A stretch of DNA of 64,000 bases, taken from Dehalococcoidia bacterium (GTDB lineage Bacteria > Chloroflexota > Dehalococcoidia > GIF9 > UBA5629). Of the stretch, positions 57,735 through 64,000 are shown one piece after another. Each line of letters begins with the position of its first letter. The first letter of the stretch is position 1. The notes beneath the pieces were generated by a model. That model made no database searches, had not been told where the DNA came from, and was given only the letters and a program-made list of their open reading frames with translations. The translations under genes were made by a program, and so were the position numbers. Location: NCBI GenBank assembly GCA_041653995.1, contig JBAZEK010000001.1, forward strand, positions 124,001-188,000, given 5' to 3'.

Positions 57735-59253
57735 GGTTGATATTCCTCTGCCTGTACTGCAATGCCTCGGCCACGTGGTTGGTCTTTATTATCGGAGAGC
57801 AGTCCAGGTCCGCTACGGTACGCGCGAGTTTAAGCGTACGGTGGAAGGCCCTTGCAGTGAAATGGATCTGTTTCATGGCTGTTTTTAACAGCGCCTGGGC
57901 CTGAGGATCGACCTTGCAGAATTGTCTTATCTCGAGGGCGGTCATGTCGGCATTATCCGTTAAAGCGGATCCTGCAAATCTTTCAGTCTGGATTAGCCTG
58001 GCTGCCTGAACGCGCCGGCGCACGCTTTCCGAGGTTTCAGAGTGGCCGTCATCCATGAGCTTATCGTAATCCACACGGGGTATATCGAGGAAAATATCGA
58101 TGCGGTCCATGAGCGGGCCGCTGATTTTTTTCTGATAGTGAGTGACTACCGTGGATGAGCATGTGCATTCCCTGACCGGGTCGCCGTAGTATCCGCAGGG
58201 GCAGGGATTCATGGCAGCCACCAGTATGAAGTTAGCCGGAAAGGTCAGGCTGCCCTCGGCACGGCTGATGGTGATAACCCTGTCTTCCAGTGGCTGGCGC
58301 AGCGATTCAAGGGCCATATGGTTAAATTCGGGGAATTCATCCAGGAAAAGGACGCCGCGGTGGCTCAGGCTTATCTCACCCGGATGCGGCAGACGGCCAC
58401 CTCCCACCAGACCTGCGTGCGAGGTGGAATAATGCGGCGCGCGGAATGGGCGCCGGTTGATAAGCGGGATATCACGGGACGTAAGGCCGCTGACGCTGTA
58501 TATCTTGGTCACTTCGATCGCTTCGGTAAGAGTGAGCGCCGGCAATATATTGGCCAGGGCGCGCGCCAGCATGGTTTTTCCACTTCCCGGAGGCCCTACC
58601 ATCAAAACGTTGTGGCCTCCCGCGGCGGCCACCTCAAGTGCCCTCTTGGCGTGCTCATGGCCCTTTACCTGCGATATATCGTCCTGCTGGCCTGCCCGAT
58701 ATGAATCCTCCCACTTCGCCTTGTCTGAGTACGGTTGGATATCCTGTTCACCCTGGAAATGGCTTACCAGTTGCCCGAGCGCGATAACCGGGTAGACTGC
58801 GATATCTTCGATCAATCCTGCTTCACCGGCATCTTCTGCGGGCACAAAAACGCTGCGGATGCCCCTTTCCCTGGCCATGGCTACCATGGGCAGGATGCCG
58901 TTGAGATGACGCACACTGCCGTCCAGGGACAGCTCGCCCAGGAAGAGTGTATTTGAGCAGTCGATGTTGATCTGGCCGGAGCTGACCAGTATGCCGATGG
59001 CGATGGGTAGATCGTAGGTTGGGCCGATCTTTTTCAGGTCGGCCGGCGCAAGGTTGACCGTTATCCTTTTCATAGGGAAGCTGCAGCCGGAGTTGCGCAC
59101 GGCGGCGCGCACGCGATCACGAGCTTCCTTGACGGCGGCATCGGGCAATCCTACGATCAGTGTGCCTGGTAAGCCGGGCGATATATCTACCTCCACCTCG
59201 ACCATGCGTGCATCGAGCCCGACCATCGCTGCAGTATTAATTCTGGCTAACAT
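57730..59253 (-). CDS. comM: YifB/ComM family Mg-chelatase-like AAA+ ATPase
   Basis: 507 residues. An N-terminal ChlI-like/Lon-type domain is followed by AAA+ with Walker A MVGPPGSGKTMLAR and Walker B VLFLDEFPEF. A C-terminal Mg-chelatase-like domain has LDRIDIFLDIPRV. ComM helps branch migration in natural transformation. No competence genes are near here, so a housekeeping or unknown role is also possible. Confidence 0.92.
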   Translation of the reverse strand: MLARINTAAMVGLDARMVEVEVDISPGLPGTLIVGLPDAAVKEARDRVRAAVRNSGCSFPMKRITVNLAPADLKKIGPTYDLPIAIGILVSSGQINIDCSNTLFLGELSLDGSVRHLNGILPMVAMARERGIRSVFVPAEDAGEAGLIEDIAVYPVIALGQLVSHFQGEQDIQPYSDKAKWEDSYRAGQQDDISQVKGHEHAKRALEVAAAGGHNVLMVGPPGSGKTMLARALANILPALTLTEAIEVTKIYSVSGLTSRDIPLINRRPFRAPHYSTSHAGLVGGGRLPHPGEISLSHRGVLFLDEFPEFNHMALESLRQPLEDRVITISRAEGSLTFPANFILVAAMNPCPCGYYGDPVRECTCSSTVVTHYQKKISGPLMDRIDIFLDIPRVDYDKLMDDGHSETSESVRRRVQAARLIQTERFAGSALTDNADMTALEIRQFCKVDPQAQALLKTAMKQIHFTARAFHRTLKLARTVADLDCSPIIKTNHVAEALQYRQRNINQ

Positions 59254-59300
59254 ATATGAAGTGACTTTATGACTGATTATACCAGATATGACGCCGCCGA

Positions 59301-60221
59301 TTATTTATGCATGACGCTGCGCAGCGCTCTGTCAAGGCCGGGGACAGTGGTATACCCCGAAAGGTCGCCCGGTTTGATCCATTTGCACTCGGTGTGTTCC
59401 CAATCGATCAGGATTTTATCCGGGTCCAGCACGTGGAAGAGGAAGGGGTGTACGATCCATTTTCTGTGAAGCTTCTCATCCACCACCTCAACCGTTTTCC
59501 CTTCTTTGACCAGCCTGATATTGTTCTTGAAAAGTCCGGTCTCCTCCCTGATCTCGCTGTAGGCCTGGTCCAGCGGATCGGTCTCGATATAGCCACTGAC
59601 GCCCGCCCATGTCCTCTGGTACGTGCCCACCTTGTTACTGCGCCTCAATATCAGTATCAGCTGTCTCTGTTCAAGGAAACAGGTGACCACGTGTTTCTCT
59701 TCAAGAGGAATAGAAGATAGACGATCGAGATAACCTTGAAGCCGGTTTTCCAGCAGCCCCAGTGCCTTCCTGGCTGCGCTGCGTTTGATCTCTATACGGT
59801 TTCCCTTGAAGACGAATTTTTCGACCGATATCTCATCTGGAGTTGCCACACTTATATAAAAAAGGCCTGCAGGTTTCTCCTGTGTTGCGCCGCCCGGGCC
59901 GGCAATGCCCGTTGTGGACAGGCATATGTCCACATCAAGAGCCTTGCGCCCGCCTTCCGCCATTTCCCCTGCTGTCTCAGGGCTGACAGCCCCGTGAAGC
60001 TTTAGGGTATCAGGTTTTACACCGGCAGCATCAACTTTGAGGTCGTTGCTGTACGAGACTATCGATCCTTTATAATAATCGGAACTGCCTGCCACATTGG
60101 TGATTTTATCAGCTACCCGTCCACCGGTAGCCGATTCCACCGTGCCGATGGTCAGGCATTTGCCGGCCTTGTCGCGATATGCCCTGACTAAAATGGCTAT
60201 CTGTTCCTCGGATTTTTTCAC
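59301..60221 (-). CDS. PncC/CinA-C amidase fused to a NUDIX-like domain
   Basis: 306 residues. The first ~155 residues are the CinA C-terminal (nicotinamide-nucleotide deamidase) fold with T27-V-E-S30-A31-T-G-G. The usual Cys of TAESCTGG is Ala31 while Ser30 remains. ATGIAGPGGA-type STTGIAGPGGATQ is present. The last ~135 residues have a NUDIX-like segment GYIETDP ... EIREETGL, where the first Arg is missing (SEIREE) and spacing is off by one, so the NUDIX box is degenerate. GTG 60221 with GGAGGT six bases upstream is used; the frame extends to 60329. A role in NAD nucleotide salvage is plausible. Confidence 0.8.
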   Translation of the reverse strand: MKKSEEQIAILVRAYRDKAGKCLTIGTVESATGGRVADKITNVAGSSDYYKGSIVSYSNDLKVDAAGVKPDTLKLHGAVSPETAGEMAEGGRKALDVDICLSTTGIAGPGGATQEKPAGLFYISVATPDEISVEKFVFKGNRIEIKRSAARKALGLLENRLQGYLDRLSSIPLEEKHVVTCFLEQRQLILILRRSNKVGTYQRTWAGVSGYIETDPLDQAYSEIREETGLFKNNIRLVKEGKTVEVVDEKLHRKWIVHPFLFHVLDPDKILIDWEHTECKWIKPGDLSGYTTVPGLDRALRSVMHK

Positions 60222-60291
60222 GGAAACCTCCGGATGTCCTTTCAGGTGGCATTTTAACAGAAACGCTTCCTTCAGTATAAGCGGGGCAAGC

Positions 60292-60300
60292 TGATATAAT
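60292..60300 (+). promoter_or_regulatory. Extended -10 promoter of the MBL-fold gene (leaderless)
   Basis: TGaTATAAT with TATAAT at 60295-60300 and TTCAGT at 60271-60276 (18 bp spacer). It is seven bases from ATG 60308, so transcription should begin at the start codon. Confidence 0.6.
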
Positions 60301-60307
60301 GATCGCC

Positions 60308-61081
60308 ATGGTAAATCTGCGTGACACAATTCTATTTCTGGGGACGGGGGGCGCCAGGTTTACAGTCGCCAAGCAGCTGTTAGCCACCGGCGGCGCCTGG
60401 ATGAATCTGGGAGGCACTCAGATATTGATGGATCCAGGCCCGGGCTCGCTGGTTTACGCAATTAAATACGGCTGTGAGCCTCCCGTGCTTGATGCCATTA
60501 TCCTCTCACACAAGCACCTCGATCACTCAGTTGACATAAATGTGATGATTGAAGCTATGACTGACGGCGGTTGGAAAAAGCGCGGATCGCTGTACGCGCC
60601 GGCCGATGCTTTTAATAATGGCGCTGTGATACTTCCCTACGTCAGGGCTTATCCCGGCAAGGTGGAGGTGCTGGAGGAAGGGAAAGACCAGACGGAGGGC
60701 GACGTGGTTTTCAATACTCCCGTGAAGCATATACACCAGGTAGAGACATACGGTTTCGTTTTTAAAACGCCACGCCACAAATTTTCGTGGATAACGGACA
60801 CGAAGATTTTCGATTCGCTGGCCAGTTACTATATGACTGAACTGGTGATTATCAACGTATTAAGTTACGAGAGGAGACTGCCGGTCGACCACCTGTCTTT
60901 GCCCGAGGCAGAAGCGATTATACGAGAGATCAAACCGAAGGCGGCAGTGCTCACGCACTTCGGGTTGACCATGTGGAGGGAAAAGCCGTGGGATATCGAG
61001 CAGCGGGTGAGCGACGCCACGGGCGTCAGGGTCATAGCCGCCAGGGACGGCATGTTGCTTGACCTGGATGAAATGGTCTGA
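60308..61081 (+). CDS. Metallo-beta-lactamase-fold hydrolase
   Basis: 257 residues. The zinc motif S-H-K-H-L-D-H is intact (about residues 75-81), with a GTGGARF start, MDPGPGS loop and TH of LTHFG near the C terminus. Substrate unknown; related proteins include RNase Z-type and phosphodiesterases. ATG 60308 (VNLRDTILFLGTGG) is chosen because the -10 covers the nearby ATG 60299. Confidence 0.85.
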   Translation: MVNLRDTILFLGTGGARFTVAKQLLATGGAWMNLGGTQILMDPGPGSLVYAIKYGCEPPVLDAIILSHKHLDHSVDINVMIEAMTDGGWKKRGSLYAPADAFNNGAVILPYVRAYPGKVEVLEEGKDQTEGDVVFNTPVKHIHQVETYGFVFKTPRHKFSWITDTKIFDSLASYYMTELVIINVLSYERRLPVDHLSLPEAEAIIREIKPKAAVLTHFGLTMWREKPWDIEQRVSDATGVRVIAARDGMLLDLDEMV

Positions 61082-61093
61082 CCGAGACTGCGT

Positions 61094-62908
61094 TTACAGT
61101 GCTTCGAGTATTCTCTGTGCCAGCCCCGGCGTGATGCCTTCAACTGCGGTTAGCTCCTCGATACTTGCCTCTCTTATTTTGCGTACTGAGCCGAATTTCT
61201 TGATCAGCGCCTTTTTGCGGGACGGGCCTATGCCGGAAACACTGTCCATGGCAGATTCCCGGGCCGCCTTTGCACGGACGCTCTTATGATACGTAATGGC
61301 AAACCTGTGCGCTTCGTCCCGCGTCCTCTGTAGCAAATGTAATTCGGGCGATGATTTGTCCATGGGTACAGGCTCGTTGAAACCGGGTAGATATATATCT
61401 TCGTTCTCTTTGGCTATGCTGGCTACGGCAATATCCTTGATACCTGCTTCGCGCATAGCGGATATGGCAGCGTGAAGATGCCCTTTGCCCCCGTCGATCA
61501 ACACAAGGTCCGGCAAGCTTGCCCATTTGCCTCCATCGTTTACGTGCTCTTTAAAACGCCGCCTGATCATCTCTCGCATCATAGCATAGTCGTCTGCGCC
61601 GGCGACCGACCTTATCCTGAAACGACGGTAATGAGGCGGCCTGGGGCTGCCGTCTTCAAATACTACCATGCTGCCGACAGCGCTGGTACCCTGGATATTT
61701 GATATGTCGTAGGCTTCAATTCTATGCGGGAAGCGCTCAAGATCGAGCAGTTCCTTCAGGTTCGCCAGCAGTTTGAGATTTTCGGGTCTGGCTGCGCGCC
61801 TGTTCTTGTAGATCTCCAGTTGCTGGCGTGCATTTTCCATTACCATGTTGATGAGACGAAGGCCGACACCCTTCTGCGGCACGCGCAGCTCAACATTAGA
61901 ACCACGCTTGTTTTTCAGCCATTCTGATATGAGAAGACGTTCGTCGATAGGGGACTGCAGGAGGATCAGTCCGGGGATATGGTCGGTAGAGGAATAATAC
62001 TGCTTGATGAATCCTTCCAGCAGCCTTGCAACAGGCTCATCTCTGACATCATCCAGGATAAAGTGCTCATCGCCGGCCAGTCGTGTATTGCTGATCGAGA
62101 AAATGCGCACGCAGGCCAGTTCGTCGTCACGAGCAATCGCTATGGCATCCTGTTCACCGCGGATATTGAGGGGGATGTTGTTGCTGGCGATTACCGCTTC
62201 AATGGCCTGAGCCTGGTTCCGTAAGGCTGCTGCCTTTTCAAATTCAAGAGAATGCGATGCCGCGGCCATGGATTTCTTGAGGTCGCGCAATACCATCTCC
62301 TCTTTACCCTCAAGCAAGGCCACCACCCGCCGGACGATGGCCTGATACTCCTCCTTGCTGATGGCTCCGATACAGGGTCCGTAACAGCGGCGGATATGAT
62401 ATTTCAGACACGGCCTTATTTCATTTCCGCTGATCTTCTTATCGCAGGACCTTAGAGGGAATACTTTTTTAATGAAATTATAGGTCTGGCGTGCCGACCA
62501 CGCACTGGGTACGCGGCCGATGTATTTAGCGCCATCGTTGTAGCGCCGCCTGGTAATGCTGATGGTGGGCCATTCATTTTTGACATCGACCTTAATATAG
62601 GGAAAACTCTTGTCGTCCTTGAGCAGTATGTTATAGGGAGGCCTGTGCTTTTTTATCTGCTGACATTCAAGTACAAGAGCTGCTATTTCCGATTCCGTAA
62701 TAACGAATTCAATTTTGTCGATCTGCTGTACCATACGGGCTGTTTTTTCAGATAGATTGGGTGTATATTTGAAGTAGCTTTTTACCCGGTTGCGCAAGTT
62801 TGATGCTTTTCCGATGTATATGACTGCACCGTTGACGTCTCTGAAGGTGTAGACGCCGGGCCTGGGAGGCAGAAGCTTTAAGTAGGACACAATGTGCAGT
62901 TTAATCAA
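61094..62908 (-). CDS. uvrC: Excinuclease ABC subunit C
   Basis: 604 residues. The N-terminal GIY-YIG nuclease is seen (GVYTFRDVNGAVIYIGKA, about residues 17-34), then the UvrB-binding UVR motif (MAAASHSLEFEKAAALRNQ), the RNase H-like second nuclease (IEAYDISNIQGTSAVGSMV and DLVLIDGGKG), and a C-terminal double HhH (VSGIGPSRKKALIKKFG). UvrC makes both cuts in nucleotide excision repair. The TTG at 62908 sits ten bases beyond a clear -10. It is convergent with the MBL gene. Confidence 0.95.
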   Translation of the reverse strand: MIKLHIVSYLKLLPPRPGVYTFRDVNGAVIYIGKASNLRNRVKSYFKYTPNLSEKTARMVQQIDKIEFVITESEIAALVLECQQIKKHRPPYNILLKDDKSFPYIKVDVKNEWPTISITRRRYNDGAKYIGRVPSAWSARQTYNFIKKVFPLRSCDKKISGNEIRPCLKYHIRRCYGPCIGAISKEEYQAIVRRVVALLEGKEEMVLRDLKKSMAAASHSLEFEKAAALRNQAQAIEAVIASNNIPLNIRGEQDAIAIARDDELACVRIFSISNTRLAGDEHFILDDVRDEPVARLLEGFIKQYYSSTDHIPGLILLQSPIDERLLISEWLKNKRGSNVELRVPQKGVGLRLINMVMENARQQLEIYKNRRAARPENLKLLANLKELLDLERFPHRIEAYDISNIQGTSAVGSMVVFEDGSPRPPHYRRFRIRSVAGADDYAMMREMIRRRFKEHVNDGGKWASLPDLVLIDGGKGHLHAAISAMREAGIKDIAVASIAKENEDIYLPGFNEPVPMDKSSPELHLLQRTRDEAHRFAITYHKSVRAKAARESAMDSVSGIGPSRKKALIKKFGSVRKIREASIEELTAVEGITPGLAQRILEAL

Positions 62909-62918
62909 TTACGGAAGA

Positions 62919-62947
62919 ATTTTAGCATCGAAACGACAGGCTTACAA
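62919..62947 (-). promoter_or_regulatory. Promoter of uvrC (leaderless)
   Basis: On the minus strand TTGTAA (62942-62947), 17 bp spacer and TAAAAT (62919-62924), with TG before the -10. The -10 is ten bases from the TTG start. Confidence 0.65.
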
Positions 62948-62996
62948 AAGGTGTGGCAGGATCAACCCAGTGGTCTGTTCCAGGGATGCCGATTTA

Positions 62997-63005
62997 TGTT
63001 AAAAT
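62997..63005 (+). promoter_or_regulatory. Extended -10 promoter of the XerD-like gene
   Basis: TGtTAAAAT with TAAAAT at 63000-63005, thirteen bases before ATG 63019. It supports that start over the GTG at 62953. Confidence 0.45.
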
Positions 63006-63018
63006 AGTGGTCGCCGTT

Positions 63019-63876
63019 ATGGAAGAAGACATAAGATTATTCCTGAATTACATATCTAAAGAGAAGAAGTGCTCAAGGAACACCTTGGACGCTTATCATA
63101 ATGATCTGAGCCAGCTGGCGGATTATATAGCTGCGGTCAAAGGGAAAGAAGGGCCGGGCTACAATTCCGCCGAGTTGAGCGGAGATCACCTATCGTCCTA
63201 CATGCAAAGCCTCAAGCAGAAAAGCTATACCGTTTCTACCATCGCGAGGAAGGTTGCAGCGGCCAGGACCTTTCTAAAATTCATGGCCGAACGCGGCAAG
63301 ATTAATAAGGATCTGGCGCCCAGCCTGACTGCCCCGAGGGTTAATAAACCTCTACCAACAGCCTTGTCGGTGAATGATATGCAACGTCTACTGGCGGAGA
63401 CTGCGCGGGTTCCTTCCGTCGATGCCCGCAGAGACCAGGCCATGCTGGAACTGCTGTATGCCAGCGGACTGCTGGCCAGTGAACTGATGTCTCTGAATGT
63501 TGAGGATATCGACACAGCGCATAACTGCGTTAATTTAAAAGGGCCTAGCGGCAAAATAAGGAAGATCCCTCTGGATGGCCGCATCGGTCGAATGATGCGG
63601 GAATACATAGACTCGGTGCGAATCAAGTTGCTGATCAGTGATAAAGAGAGAGCCCTTTTCCTGAATCAGAGGGGTGAAAGGCTCACCAGGCAGGGATTCT
63701 GGCAGATCGTACAGGGATATGCAACTGCCGCCGGGATATCCGCCAAAGTCACGCCCAGGACTATCAGGCACAGTTATGCTGTGCACAGGCTTAACAGCGG
63801 TGCGGATATTCATTCTGTGCAGGAAGTACTGGGGCATGCTCACATCTCTACGACACGGGCCTATAAACAGGTGTAG
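63019..63876 (+). CDS. XerD-like tyrosine recombinase missing two catalytic residues
   Basis: 285 residues with SAM-like N-terminal core-binding and C-terminal catalytic domains (KKCSRNTLDAYHNDLSQL and LLYASGLLASEL to TTRAYKQV). The first Arg of the R-K-H-R-H-Y set is Leu152 (GLL instead of GLR) and the His of HxxR is Arg247 (RTIR). Arg250, His273 and Tyr282 remain. Normal XerC/D need all six, so cleavage activity is doubtful. It could act as a regulatory or non-catalytic partner. Start ATG 63019 chosen by promoter and family length. Confidence 0.88.
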   Translation: MEEDIRLFLNYISKEKKCSRNTLDAYHNDLSQLADYIAAVKGKEGPGYNSAELSGDHLSSYMQSLKQKSYTVSTIARKVAAARTFLKFMAERGKINKDLAPSLTAPRVNKPLPTALSVNDMQRLLAETARVPSVDARRDQAMLELLYASGLLASELMSLNVEDIDTAHNCVNLKGPSGKIRKIPLDGRIGRMMREYIDSVRIKLLISDKERALFLNQRGERLTRQGFWQIVQGYATAAGISAKVTPRTIRHSYAVHRLNSGADIHSVQEVLGHAHISTTRAYKQV

Positions 63877-63909
63877 CCCTTTCAGCGCAGTCATAATCAG
63901 GAGAATATA

Positions 63910-64000
63910 ATGTCTAAGAAATCACGCAAAAACAGGTCCAGGAGCAGAGCACCCGAGGCATCCCGGCCAAATGCCGGGCTGGCGCAGCAGAAGGTGCAGC
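63910..64000 (+). CDS. N-terminal part of a basic protein cut by the window edge
   Basis: ATG 63910 has CAGGAG eight bases upstream and opens a frame to the window edge. The first 30 residues are Lys/Arg/Ser-rich (MSKKSRKNRSRSRAPEASRP). Such tails often precede a membrane anchor or a zinc-binding domain. No family can be named. Confidence 0.55.
   Translation, partial: MSKKSRKNRSRSRAPEASRPNAGLAQQKVQ

Overview
The window reads as a chromosome segment of an anaerobic Chloroflexota bacterium, most likely class Dehalococcoidia. The 16S rRNA gene has Dehalococcoidia-like signatures (for example the GCATGCAAGTCGAACG context and the short V3 loop). It stands alone, with no 23S, 5S or spacer tRNAs beside it, as in Dehalococcoides. 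Most genes are moderately GC-rich, densely packed housekeeping genes with many 4-17 bp overlaps. Several promoters are extended -10 boxes lying only 7-13 nt from the start codon, which suggests leaderless mRNAs.

Layout. 1-9.3 kb: the end of a possible GH57-type glycosidase, mutS, then an arginine run argJ-argB-argD-argG-argH and rpe. 9.3-16.3 kb: rpmB (convergent with rpe), a FakA/DegV pair, recG and argS. 16.3-19.4 kb: an AT-richer island with two exported proteins, one carrying a thioredoxin-like domain that has lost its resolving cysteine. 19.4-25 kb: trpS, an inositol monophosphatase-family gene, and (minus strand) an aminotransferase with an Lrp/AsnC regulator and gatA/gatC. 25-28.4 kb: a membrane-anchored beta-propeller protein, a multi-pass membrane protein and a minimal HicBA-type toxin-antitoxin pair. 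28.5-35.8 kb: prfA-prmC, a UroD-family methyltransferase, etfBA and an EF-G-like GTPase.

36.2-48.3 kb is the accessory highlight. A TetR regulator is followed by two tandem glycyl radical enzyme paralogs, one radical-SAM activase, a GPH-family symporter, then a UroD-family protein, a corrinoid protein and a second UroD-family protein. The glycyl radical enzymes have the glycine loop, but their thiyl-radical motif reads GCVD or SCVD instead of the usual GCVE. A frameshifted remnant that looks like a third enzyme N-terminus sits between the two halves. I infer a pathway that imports a small organic substrate, cleaves it by radical chemistry and moves a methyl group through a corrinoid protein. 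The substrate cannot be read from sequence.

48.5-56.8 kb is the ribosomal and translation core: a strong promoter, 16S rRNA enclosed by a 27 bp processing stem, DUF362 and acylphosphatase genes, then tRNA-Thr(UGU), tRNA-Tyr(GUA), tRNA-Thr(GGU), tuf, rpmG, secE, nusG, rplK, rplA, an L10-type attenuator leader, rplJ and rplL. 56.8-64 kb holds small conserved proteins, comM, a PncC-NUDIX fusion, a metallo-beta-lactamase-fold hydrolase, uvrC, a XerD-like recombinase lacking two catalytic residues, and the start of another gene.
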